NCBI GenBank assembly: GCA_964652645.1
Contig: CAZZCS010000112.1
Location: 1-7,007, forward strand
DNA: 7,007 nucleotides
Source of the DNA: CAZZCS01 sp964652645
Lineage (GTDB): Bacteria; Cloacimonadota; Cloacimonadia; Cloacimonadales; Cloacimonadaceae
Direction: 5' to 3'
Shown here: positions 1-6,118 of the stretch, in pieces
How positions within the stretch are numbered: position 1 is the first letter of the stretch
Layout of the letters: each line of letters starts with the position of its first letter
Notes under the pieces: model-generated
Seen by the model: only the letters and a program-made list of their open reading frames with translations
The model's database searches: none
What the model was told of the DNA's origin: nothing
Translations under genes and position numbers: made by a program

Positions 1-874
1 TCAGCTCGATATAAACCTCGGTCTTGCCACTGCCGGTGATGCCATAAAGCAGATGCACACAGAACTTCCCAAAGTCTTCCAATATCTCGCTGATGGCGCT
101 ATTCTGAGCGTCATTGAGTACGATGCGTTTGGGTGGAGCAGCAGGATCACGATACAGATGCGCATTTTCCACCACCTTGGGTTTGATCTCGATGATGCCT
201 TTTTTCACCAATGCCTTGATGCAGCTGTAGGATACCCGGTTGCTCACATCAGCCATGGGGATGCTTTTGTCATAGCTTGCAAAGATATCCCAGGCCTCAC
301 GCTGCTTCAGGGGAAGCTCATCCGGGTCTTGCTCCGGATTGATGATCTCGATGAAGTTGGCAACCTTGGGCTTATCCTTGTGCTTCACCTTGGTGGCAAG
401 CTCCAGCAAGCCTTGCTCTTCTGCTCGCAGTGCCATCTTGTAAACAGGATAGGCCGGTATGATACGCTTGATCTCGGATAGCGGAACTTTGTCCTTGCCT
501 TTGAGCGCGGAAAAGAGAGGCTCAAATATGGGGGCTACGGTTTCGCCAATCCAGGTAGCAGCTGCATCCACATCTGCCTGTAGCTTTGCCGGCAGCATGG
601 CAAAAAGCGCTCTGCCAACCGAGCTATGATAGTATCCGGCCATCCATTTAGCCAGCTCCATCAGCTCCCCGCTCAGCACACCCTCGTCATCCAGGATTTC
701 CGCAATCTCTTTGCAGGCAAAAGCTTCCGGCTTGGTCTCTGTGTCGCATATCCCCAGCATCAGTTTATGGTTCAAAGGCACCAAGACCCTTGCCCCATAA
801 GGGACTGCAGTCGTGCTGCAATACGTGAGATCATGGGATAAACCCAAGGGCAGAAAAACCTTGTAAAACTTCAT
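1..874 (-). CDS. priA: Primosomal protein N' (replication restart helicase PriA), N-terminal part, cut by window edge
   Basis: PriA is a cytoplasmic 3'-5' superfamily 2 DNA helicase that recognises stalled forks and reloads the replicative helicase. The 291 visible residues start MKFYKVFLPLGLSHDLTY and fit the 3'-DNA-binding domain (about 1-95, including the GARVLVPLNHKLMLGI segment). A winged-helix-like region follows (about 125-235), then the start of the helicase core with LNDAQNSAI at 253-261 and the Walker A motif GITGSGKT at 278-285. Family members are usually 700-830 residues, so over half of the protein, including the zinc-binding cysteines, lies outside the window. The ATG at 872-874 is chosen because an in-frame TAA lies at 923-925 and no other ATG, GTG or TTG occurs between them in frame. 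No strong Shine-Dalgarno precedes it. The visible part has no interruptions. The name is secure from the Walker A context plus the N-terminal domain. Confidence 0.93.
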   Translation of the reverse strand, partial: MKFYKVFLPLGLSHDLTYCSTTAVPYGARVLVPLNHKLMLGICDTETKPEAFACKEIAEILDDEGVLSGELMELAKWMAGYYHSSVGRALFAMLPAKLQADVDAAATWIGETVAPIFEPLFSALKGKDKVPLSEIKRIIPAYPVYKMALRAEEQGLLELATKVKHKDKPKVANFIEIINPEQDPDELPLKQREAWDIFASYDKSIPMADVSNRVSYSCIKALVKKGIIEIKPKVVENAHLYRDPAAPPKRIVLNDAQNSAISEILEDFGKFCVHLLYGITGSGKTEVYIEL

Positions 875-915
875 GATGCGAAGGCTGACCGGACGCTGCT
901 TTTTGTCAACACAAA

Positions 916-971
916 TTGTGGTTTAAGCCGCTCGAAGCGAAGATAATATGAGCTCACGCTTGAAACCACAA
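916..971. repeat. Imperfect inverted repeat flanking the candidate priA -10 element
   Basis: The left arm TTGTGGTTTAAGC (916-928) is the reverse complement of the right arm GCTTGAAACCACAA (958-971) except for one extra G. The arms are separated by 29 bases and are centred on the candidate -10. One arm covers the candidate -35 and the other lies just downstream of the predicted start. It could be a pair of operator half-sites or a cruciform/RNA stem. No regulator can be assigned. Confidence 0.45.
943..971 (-). promoter_or_regulatory. Candidate sigma70-type promoter of priA
   Basis: On the minus strand TTGTGG (971-966) is followed after 17 bases by TATTAT (948-943). The -10 matches TATAAT at five of six positions; the -35 is weak apart from its TTG. 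Transcription would start near 936 and leave a leader of about 60 bases before the priA ATG, beginning with a small CGCT-loop-AGCG hairpin (929-939). The -35 lies inside one arm of the inverted repeat at 916-971. This is a pattern match only. Confidence 0.4.
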
Positions 972-1024
972 CTCAAGTTCATTTCGTGAAATGGGCACGG
1001 GTCTATAAGTCAAATCAGCTTAGC

Positions 1025-1050
1025 AAAAACCCCCGACCGAGGCCGAGGGT
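1025..1050 (-). terminator. Rho-independent terminator of the surface-protein operon
   Basis: Read on the minus strand, CCCTCGG (1049-1043) pairs with TCGGGGG (1036-1030) across a six-base loop, with two G-U pairs, and is followed directly by five T (1029-1025). It lies about 93 bases beyond the stop codon of the FGE-like gene and upstream of the candidate priA promoter, so it separates the two minus-strand transcripts. There is no T tract on the plus-strand side, so it looks unidirectional. Confidence 0.75.
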
Positions 1051-1142
1051 GTAATGTGCGTTTGCTTTTGATGTTTTATGTGCCAAATCTCACTTAGCAT
1101 GATAAGGGGTATCCAGCATACATGTCTATGGGCTGCAAGTTT

Positions 1143-3284
1143 TTACTGAGCATTTCGTGCGATTCTGGCTCCCACAAAGAAGTCTAGCACTGTAGGAGGG
1201 TTGTAGCCCCTCATATGTAAGTAAGATTGATAGTCCATGCAGACCCAGCTACCTCCCCGACACACGCGATAGGTACCTGTCCCAGCACCTGTGGGATTAG
1301 TTTGGTCAGTTGATGAATACGCGCCATAAATATCCCAGCACCATTCAATCAGATTACCGGTCATATCGAAGATGTTCAGTTCGTTACCGGTTTTATGTCC
1401 CCCAGGATGAGGACCATAATCCGGGCTGGATAATCCAAAACTTTGTGAATTGTTATAATACCATGCCACGCTATTGATATCGTTGCCCCCACTATATGGA
1501 TAGCCATGAGACAAATTACCTCCTTTTGCGGCAAACAACCATTCCATTTCGGTGGGCATTCTATACCCGTTTGCATTCCAGTTACAGATAATGTTTTGAT
1601 GGTTTACATTGGAGGCAGACCATCCCTGTGGCCATGATTCGACATCGGTACCGAGATTTACCCCGTTTGCTGAGTAGCTGTAGCAGGGATTCAGCCCTTC
1701 AAGAATGCTGCGTTTGTTGCAATACTCGATCACATCAAACCAGGATATCCTTTCCGCGGCTCTGGTGCTATTCCCAATAAAGTGCGAAGGATTGCGTCCT
1801 GTTACCGCAAGAAAGCTGATCTGAGTGAGCTCATAGCGGTCAATCCAGAAGCTGCTCAGAGTTACATTGGAGGAGCCGTTGTTGAATGTACCACCTTCCA
1901 CAAGAACAAAGTTCTGCCCGGGATATCTGATCACATTATAAACACCGTGGGCTTCCAACGAGGGATTCATATTATCTTGATAAGCCACGGCTCTGAGCAT
2001 TACAGGTTCATGAACAGCCAGCGGGTTTTGATAATAGATACCTGTTTGGGTGGTGGGGTAGCTCCCATCCAGAGTATAGTAAATCTGTGCTCCAGGGGTT
2101 GAACAGGAGATTTGTATCGTTTGCTCAGAGGTATAGAAACCTAAAGGCAGTGAGAATATGGGAGTTGCAGCACTTGGCAGGGGATTTCCTGTCTGGGCGA
2201 CCCTCATTCCCAGATCTCTTCCAATAGTACTGGGGGTGATACTACCTCTCCAAATAAGATTTTGCATAGATTGGCCGTTTTGTATACCTCCATTACGCCT
2301 GGCCCGGTTTTGTCCGCTTTGAGGACCTGCCGGATCAGTAAGAGTACCTCCCGGTAGTGTACCCCAAATATCCCAGACTATCTCAGAAACGTTACCACTC
2401 ATATCAAAAAGCCCCAGTTCGTTTGAACCCAATTGACCTACCGGATGAGTGTTTCCTCCAGCGTTCATATTATACCAAGCCACTTCATCTACGGTATTGC
2501 TGCCTGAATATGTATAGCCCAAAGAATGCGTGCCACCTTTTGCTGCAAACAGCCATTCCATTTCGGTAGGTAATCGATAACCCGCGGCTGTCCAATTGCA
2601 GATCACATTCTGCTGATAGCTATGTGACGCATCCCAATCTCTCGGCCAGAAATCTGGGTCGGATCCATAGTCAATTCCATATCTGAAATATGAGTATACC
2701 GGGCTCAGGTTTTCTGACAGGCTTTTTCTGTTACAAAACTTAACAGCATCGTACCAGGTAATGTAGAACATAGGGTATTGGTTGCCGATATCTGTAATTA
2801 CAGGCCAAGAGATACCCTCAACCGGATTGTAGCCATAAGCATTTGTCCAATCGCCTTGAGTAGTCTCATACTTATCAATGTAATATGAGCTCAGGGTCAC
2901 CGTAGCACTTCCGGTCTGAAAAGTACCTCCCTGCACGTAGACCATTCTGTCATTGACATCATCGCTAATGGCGGTAACATAGTAGAACTTCTTTTGTTCT
3001 GAAATGGGTGCTGACCAAGAGTTATCTGAGTATATTCCGCTTGAATCTTCTGAAAATCCGGAATCAGGAAACTCAGATGAATAGACCTTATATGAAGTAG
3101 CTTCTTGGGATGGAGACCAGTTCAGAATTATCGAATTTCCGCTGTATGTAATGCTAATAGTTTGAGGAATTTGGGGATCTCGTAAAACCTTATGTTCTGC
3201 CAATCCATTTAAGTCTCCCAGTTTGAGGAGCAACGTCAAAGAAATCAAGGCGATTACTATGATAGTTCTATACTGAGTGTTCAT
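1143..3284 (-). CDS. Exported protein with two FGE/SUMF1-like domains and a chitobiase C-terminal-like linker domain
   Basis: This is a 713-residue protein that starts with a short basic end and a hydrophobic stretch (residues 8-22), read as a signal peptide or membrane anchor without a lipobox. A fibronectin III-like module follows (about 38-108). Next come a first FGE-sulfatase-like domain (113-363; MVYVQGGTF, YRLPTEMEWLFAAKGG, FDMSGNVSE), a chitobiase/Fn3-associated module (373-452; IYYTLDGSYP) and a second FGE-like domain (459-710; FVLVEGGTF, YRMPTEMEWLFAAKGG, FDMTGNLIEW, CRGGSW). True FGE oxidises sulfatase cysteine to formylglycine with two active-site cysteines about five residues apart after the GGS(Y/W) motif. 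Domain 2 keeps one (Cys682) and has Ser at the second place; domain 1 has neither in NGGIQNGQSMQN. A structural, binding or C-type-lectin-fold surface role is therefore more likely than catalysis. It has no C-terminal sorting domain, unlike its upstream neighbour. The start is supported by AGGGAG seven bases upstream, and the gene ends in TAA. Confidence 0.88.
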   Translation of the reverse strand: MNTQYRTIIVIALISLTLLLKLGDLNGLAEHKVLRDPQIPQTISITYSGNSIILNWSPSQEATSYKVYSSEFPDSGFSEDSSGIYSDNSWSAPISEQKKFYYVTAISDDVNDRMVYVQGGTFQTGSATVTLSSYYIDKYETTQGDWTNAYGYNPVEGISWPVITDIGNQYPMFYITWYDAVKFCNRKSLSENLSPVYSYFRYGIDYGSDPDFWPRDWDASHSYQQNVICNWTAAGYRLPTEMEWLFAAKGGTHSLGYTYSGSNTVDEVAWYNMNAGGNTHPVGQLGSNELGLFDMSGNVSEIVWDIWGTLPGGTLTDPAGPQSGQNRARRNGGIQNGQSMQNLIWRGSITPSTIGRDLGMRVAQTGNPLPSAATPIFSLPLGFYTSEQTIQISCSTPGAQIYYTLDGSYPTTQTGIYYQNPLAVHEPVMLRAVAYQDNMNPSLEAHGVYNVIRYPGQNFVLVEGGTFNNGSSNVTLSSFWIDRYELTQISFLAVTGRNPSHFIGNSTRAAERISWFDVIEYCNKRSILEGLNPCYSYSANGVNLGTDVESWPQGWSASNVNHQNIICNWNANGYRMPTEMEWLFAAKGGNLSHGYPYSGGNDINSVAWYYNNSQSFGLSSPDYGPHPGGHKTGNELNIFDMTGNLIEWCWDIYGAYSSTDQTNPTGAGTGTYRVCRGGSWVCMDYQSYLHMRGYNPPTVLDFFVGARIARNAQ
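1522..1556. repeat. DNA-level remnant of FGE-domain duplication, copy in domain 2
   Basis: This 35-base segment matches 2536-2570 with three mismatches. The offset of 1014 bases is exactly 338 codons. Both segments encode the LPTEMEWLFAAKG or MPTEMEWLFAAKG part of the FGE-like domains. It shows that the two domains arose by internal duplication, or that gene conversion has kept this stretch alike. Confidence 0.6.
2536..2570. repeat. DNA-level remnant of FGE-domain duplication, copy in domain 1
   Basis: Partner of 1522-1556, with 32 of 35 bases identical in direct orientation. Outside this core the two domains align at protein level but their DNA has diverged more. Confidence 0.6.
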
Positions 3285-3290
3285 TTCTTG

Positions 3291-3296
3291 CTCCCT
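3291..3296 (-). promoter_or_regulatory. Ribosome binding site of the FGE-like gene, overlapping the upstream stop codon
   Basis: AGGGAG (3296-3291, minus strand) lies seven bases before the ATG at 3284 and overlaps the TAG stop (3297-3295) of the preceding gene. Only 10 bases separate the two genes, which supports one transcript and likely translational coupling. If coupling matters, the upstream frameshift could lower expression of the FGE-like protein. Confidence 0.7.
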
Positions 3297-4689
3297 ATTT
3301 GCTTAGTGTAAATCGTCCGTTTATGCTCTGGTTACTGGTTTCAAACCGGTAGATGTACACTCCACTTGGCTGTTCCACACCTTTGTCATCCCTACCATTC
3401 CAATTGATAGAGAATTCTCCGGCTTTGGAGTGTTGTCTGATTGTATGCCAGATTTTCTGTCCCCTTATATTGTAAATGTTTATGTTTACCGCATCTTCTT
3501 TGGCAAGTTCATAACGAATCGTAACATTGGGATTGAAGGGATTGGGAAAAACGCTCTTAATTCTGGTAGATAACAGAATTTCCGGAGGTTGAACCTGGTC
3601 ATCTGTACCTAACTCTGCCATACAAGGGCCGAATATTTGGGTTTGTCCACTCATATCAATACTTTGTAACCAATAGTAATACATACCTTGGTCGACCTCA
3701 AGGTCAGTATAACTATACGATGCCTCCGTAGAAGTATTGGTTGCAGTGATCATGGGGGTCACCATCAGAGCATTAGCAACATCATTAATGCCATTTCGAA
3801 CTATATAGAAACCGATGAGACCTGCTTCAGATTGGGTAATCCACTCCAGTCGAACTTGATTGTAAGATGTTATCAAAGCGGAAAATGATGATAGTTGAAC
3901 TGGTAATGTTTGCCCTTCCTCTGCGAGAAAGACCAAATCAATATCTCCTTCAGCTCTGTTTAGAGGAACAATAAAACTCGCGGTAGACTCTGTCCAGTTT
4001 CCAGGATTGCTATAAAGACTGAAACTGGTTTCAGGTTGTATGCGATACGCGAGATGTTCCGGGATAAATCCAAGCGAATGCGTGATGTTTAAGGTTTTAC
4101 CACTAAAGTCGTCTCCACTAAGATTAAGCACAAGGCCAGCATTGGAGTAGATTGAAGTTATTTGAGTCGGTGCCCATGATGTGGTTATCACTGGGTTGAA
4201 GGCTCCAGAAACTCCGTCTATACTAATCGTAGGGTTAATAATGCCATTACCTGTATCAACTCCCTGAAGCGCTGAACTGAAAACGTCGGTAGTCCTGAAG
4301 CTAGTGACAGGGCAGTTAAGCGCACTTCCAAGGCTATTTTGGGGCACTACACTCCAGTAGTATTGGGTATCGTATAGCAGATTCTCAGCTTGATAGTTCG
4401 TCCCGATTTGTTGATAGCCATTTATAATGTTTGAGGGAGGATTGTCTGATCCCAGATAAATTGTGTAAGAACTTGGGGTACCAGATCCCGGCTGCCAGCT
4501 AAGCAGGGGATTTACACTTACATCCTGGGAGTTATCAGATGGATTGAGGTTTTGGGCTGGACCGGGCAAGCTTGGAATTGTATATGATATCATCAAATCT
4601 GGTCGGTGGAATGTACTCGCTCCAGTGCTTGTAGGAGGCGTAGTTTTGATCCCCACACTCGGTGGTAGGCATAGGAAGGTGCGCCCCAT
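3295..4689 (-). CDS. Modular surface protein with C-terminal FlgD-like/Por sorting domain, downstream piece of a frameshifted gene
   Basis: This frame is open from an ATG at 4689 (464 codons), but its first 15 residues are probably not native. From residue 16 (TTPPTSTG) it continues the protein begun at 5162, after a -1 shift at 4644-4647. Visible modules are a fibronectin III-like domain at about 42-133 (NPLLSW, YWSVVP), a beta-rich central part at about 137-260, a second fibronectin-like domain at about 263-357 (LPVQLSSFSA, QVRLEW, YYYWLQS) and a C-terminal domain at 376-464. The last carries SVFPNPFNPNVTIRYEL, NIYNIRGQKIW and GVYIYRF, the FlgD-Ig-like/Por tail used for secretion and cell-surface attachment. 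The joined protein would be 622 residues. For separate translation, AGGAG lies 10 bases before the ATG, a spacing that is long, and the product would lack a signal peptide. It ends in TAG and is followed after 10 bases by the FGE-like gene. Domain names are from pattern recognition. Confidence 0.72.
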   Translation of the reverse strand: MGRTFLCLPPSVGIKTTPPTSTGASTFHRPDLMISYTIPSLPGPAQNLNPSDNSQDVSVNPLLSWQPGSGTPSSYTIYLGSDNPPSNIINGYQQIGTNYQAENLLYDTQYYWSVVPQNSLGSALNCPVTSFRTTDVFSSALQGVDTGNGIINPTISIDGVSGAFNPVITTSWAPTQITSIYSNAGLVLNLSGDDFSGKTLNITHSLGFIPEHLAYRIQPETSFSLYSNPGNWTESTASFIVPLNRAEGDIDLVFLAEEGQTLPVQLSSFSALITSYNQVRLEWITQSEAGLIGFYIVRNGINDVANALMVTPMITATNTSTEASYSYTDLEVDQGMYYYWLQSIDMSGQTQIFGPCMAELGTDDQVQPPEILLSTRIKSVFPNPFNPNVTIRYELAKEDAVNINIYNIRGQKIWHTIRQHSKAGEFSINWNGRDDKGVEQPSGVYIYRFETSNQSINGRFTLSK

Positions 4690-5162
4690 TTAACCCTGGC
4701 TCCTGTTATTTGTCCTCCAGCTCCGGAGCCTCCATAATTTCGCTCGACAAGCACTAAAAGGCTCTGCCCTTCCAAGACAGTGAAACCGGAGCTGAGAGCT
4801 AACGAATTCCATCCATTCTGGATAGTTCCATTGTGGACAGCATCAAAAACAAGAGTAGCTTGGTCAATAGCCATACTCCATAGCATCGCCTCCACATATG
4901 ACGCTGTAGTTGTTTTAAGATATATCTTGGTGGGAACCGCAATACTAGTTTGTAATTGTGTGTACCACGCCAGGGTGTTGATCTCTTTGTTGTTTGCTCC
5001 CAAATCTGTGCTTCTGTACAAAGAAGCACTACGTTCATAGCCTTGATAATAACCTAAGGGATATCGATTGTTGTAGGTTGTGCCGTCTCCCATGGTCAAG
5101 GTTTCTGCACTCAAAAACATCACGAACATGAGGGCAGCCACGAATAAAATCTGCTCTTTCAT
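4593..5162 (-). CDS. Modular surface protein, N-terminal piece with signal peptide (frameshifted gene)
   Basis: In the unshifted frame this is 189 codons. MKEQILFVAALMFVMFLSA is a clear signal peptide, with likely cleavage after Ala19. A beta-rich domain follows (about 20-172) with TMGDGTTYNNRYPLGYYQG, YERSASLYR, INTLAWYTQL, KIYLKTT, LVFDAVHNG, WNSLALS and LLVLVERNYGGSG. I recognise this as a recurrent N-terminal type in Cloacimonadota-like secreted proteins but know no function for it. The last 16 residues (after Lys173) look random and end in TGA; the natural continuation lies in the 3295-4689 frame. The start at 5162 is preferred over the in-frame ATG at 5186 because AAAGGAG lies six bases before it and the signal peptide then begins with Met-Lys. 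It is the first gene of the operon, with a leader of about 95 bases. Export without the C-terminal sorting domain would give a truncated periplasmic product. Confidence 0.72.
   Translation of the reverse strand: MKEQILFVAALMFVMFLSAETLTMGDGTTYNNRYPLGYYQGYERSASLYRSTDLGANNKEINTLAWYTQLQTSIAVPTKIYLKTTTASYVEAMLWSMAIDQATLVFDAVHNGTIQNGWNSLALSSGFTVLEGQSLLVLVERNYGGSGAGGQITGARVKWGAPSYAYHRVWGSKLRLLQALERVHSTDQI
4618..4652 (-). other. Frameshift site: run of four A followed by a stem-loop
   Basis: On the minus strand the upstream frame reads GGA TCA AAA CTA, while the downstream frame continues ACT ACG CCT. Re-reading one A, by -1 slippage or by an ancestral fifth A, joins HRVWGSK to TTPPTSTG and gives a continuous domain-linker sequence. 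The lysine tRNA on AAA can re-pair one base back because the preceding codon ends in A. Three bases after the A run a stem can form: CGCCTCC (4640-4634) with GGAGCG (4623-4618), six pairs, one bulged C and a ten-base loop. The site is either a real deletion, a homopolymer sequencing error or a recoding site. Without slippage, translation stops at TGA 4595-4593. Confidence 0.6.
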
Positions 5163-5168
5163 TTGGAT

Positions 5169-5175
5169 CTCCTTT
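5169..5175 (-). promoter_or_regulatory. Strong ribosome binding site of the surface-protein gene
   Basis: AAAGGAG (5175-5169, minus strand) is followed after six bases by the ATG at 5162. The in-frame ATG at 5186 has no such site, so this element decides the start. Confidence 0.8.
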
Positions 5176-5261
5176 CTTTCAAGCATTCATTATGTTAGTC
5201 TCTATCTTGCGATACATCTGTAAGTTAGCGATAGCATTTACAAAATAGCTCTGGTCAAAAA

Positions 5262-5288
5262 CTGATAATACTGTAACTTGTATATCAG
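5262..5288. promoter_or_regulatory. Dyad over the operon promoter, candidate operator
   Basis: CTGATAATAC (5262-5271) is the reverse complement of GTATATCAG (5280-5288) apart from one extra A, around an eight-base centre. The dyad covers the -10, the whole spacer and the first base of the -35 of the minus-strand promoter, so a bound protein would block RNA polymerase. The divergent gene encodes a protein with a Fis-type helix-turn-helix and is the obvious candidate binder, by inference from position only. Confidence 0.5.
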
Positions 5289-5293
5289 GTCAA
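5265..5293 (-). promoter_or_regulatory. Sigma70-type promoter of the surface-protein operon
   Basis: On the minus strand TTGACC (5293-5288) and TATTAT (5270-5265) are separated by exactly 17 bases. Each matches the consensus at five of six positions, the best promoter match I found in the window. Transcription would begin near 5258 and give a leader of about 95 bases. It lies between the divergent genes. A second TTGACC at 5256-5251 has no -10 at good spacing. Confidence 0.65.
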
Positions 5294-5309
5294 GATTAGA
5301 TCGAATTCC

Positions 5310-5314
5310 AGGAG
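5310..5314 (+). promoter_or_regulatory. Ribosome binding site supporting a GTG start of the TPR gene
   Basis: AGGAG is followed by six bases and then GTG at 5321. The alternative in-frame ATG at 5336 is too far away, at 21 bases. I see no convincing plus-strand -35/-10 pair upstream. Confidence 0.65.
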
Positions 5315-5320
5315 TAAATT

Positions 5321-6100
5321 GTGGACAATAACTATATGGATAGACATATAAAACTGATTGAGGATTACTATGTCACCCTGGGCCTAAGCAGTGATGATGC
5401 GATTGAGAGCTGCGAGACCATCGCTCATGAGCCACTGAACAGATGTTTTCGGCTCTTGGCTTTGGGAAAACACTATACTCTCCATGGCACTATAACACAA
5501 GCAATGGATTGTATCATGCAATGTGATATCTTGATCAAAAACGGGAAGGCTTCTGATCCTGATTTACAGGCGATGACTTACTGTGAGTTAGCCCATCTGC
5601 ATAAACTCTTTTTTGATAATAAAAGCGCTTTGTTTATCAGCAAAGCCACTGAACTGGCGATCAGTAAAAAAGTGCGAACTGTAGTAGCCCTAAGTGATGA
5701 AGCACTGCGATTTATCAGCCTGAAATCAAACCCAAGACTTCGTGGCATGGCTCTGTACAACCATCTTTTACAAGAGACTCTGGATTCTGGGCTTATCTAT
5801 CGCTATATAATCGGTCTCTATCATCGCTTTACGCTGAGGGTCGATAACCAGGACTATTATAATGCCCTGGACGACTACTATGCAGGACAAAAACTGGCTA
5901 AATCCTTGGGATTTGATATATATGAGGCGATGTTTGAATGGGGTTTGGGGCAAGTAAAACGATCGCAAAAGGATATAGCTGGAGCAATCAAATGCTATTC
6001 TTACGCACTGAATGCCACCGAATCAGTATTAGTCAAAACCAAAGCTTTGATTTCCCTGGCTGGAATCTACGAAGGCTATCATAATAGGGATAAGTACTAA
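5321..6100 (+). CDS. TPR-repeat protein, N-terminal part of an interrupted TPR/Fis-HTH regulator
   Basis: These are 259 codons from a GTG (MDNNYMDRH) with a good ribosome binding site. The protein is almost all alpha-helical, with helix pairs that resemble tetratricopeptide repeats. The clearest are residues 41-78, 82-117, 200-235 (AMFEWGLGQVKRSQKDIAGA) and the start of another at 240-259 (KALISLAGIYEGYHNRDKY). TPR domains bind proteins or peptides and often sense signals in regulators. The frame stops at TAA 6098-6100 in the middle of a TPR helix B, yet the next codons in the same frame (QNLNKALSLSKK) complete that repeat and lead into 6119-6802. I therefore read this as the first half of a 493-residue protein. 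There is no signal peptide, so it is cytoplasmic. It is divergent from the surface-protein operon. If the stop is real and not read through, the product lacks any DNA-binding part. Confidence 0.75.
   Translation: MDNNYMDRHIKLIEDYYVTLGLSSDDAIESCETIAHEPLNRCFRLLALGKHYTLHGTITQAMDCIMQCDILIKNGKASDPDLQAMTYCELAHLHKLFFDNKSALFISKATELAISKKVRTVVALSDEALRFISLKSNPRLRGMALYNHLLQETLDSGLIYRYIIGLYHRFTLRVDNQDYYNALDDYYAGQKLAKSLGFDIYEAMFEWGLGQVKRSQKDIAGAIKCYSYALNATESVLVKTKALISLAGIYEGYHNRDKY
6098..6100 (+). other. In-frame TAA interrupting the TPR/HTH gene
   Basis: The reading frame is the same on both sides and open from 5321 to 6802 except for this codon. By TPR register (Leu246, Ala247, Tyr250, then Leu263, Ala266) the stop falls at about position 21 of the 34-residue repeat, a variable helix B position. 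One base change from CAA, AAA or GAA would create it. The next base is C, a context known to be leaky, but the tobacco mosaic virus readthrough motif is not present. Confidence 0.65.
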
Positions 6101-6118
6101 CAAAACTTAAACAAGGCC

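Noticed and set aside
53..841. Plus-strand open frames at 53-481 and 626-841
   Set aside because: They lie opposite the priA frame, whose protein is recognisable throughout; they are shadows.
904..909. Perfect TTGACA on the minus strand upstream of priA
   Set aside because: No -10-like hexamer lies 16-18 bases downstream, and the start codon would come too soon.
980..993. Hairpin CATTTC-GT-GAAATG
   Set aside because: A two-base loop is too tight for a stable RNA hairpin, there is no T tract, and it lies upstream of the candidate priA promoter without clear partner elements.
4780..5040. Open frames on both strands within the surface-protein N-terminal domain
   Set aside because: The 5162-4593 frame has a signal peptide, a strong ribosome binding site and family-like motifs; the others have no such support.
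5209..5233. Direct repeat GCGATA at 5209-5214 and 5228-5233 in the operon leader
   Set aside because: Six-base repeats 19 bases apart are expected by chance in AT-rich leaders; there is no further symmetry.
6098..6106. Programmed readthrough of the TAA by the CARYYA-type context
   Set aside because: The following bases are CAAAAC, which match only the first part of the motif; only the +4 C is suggestive.
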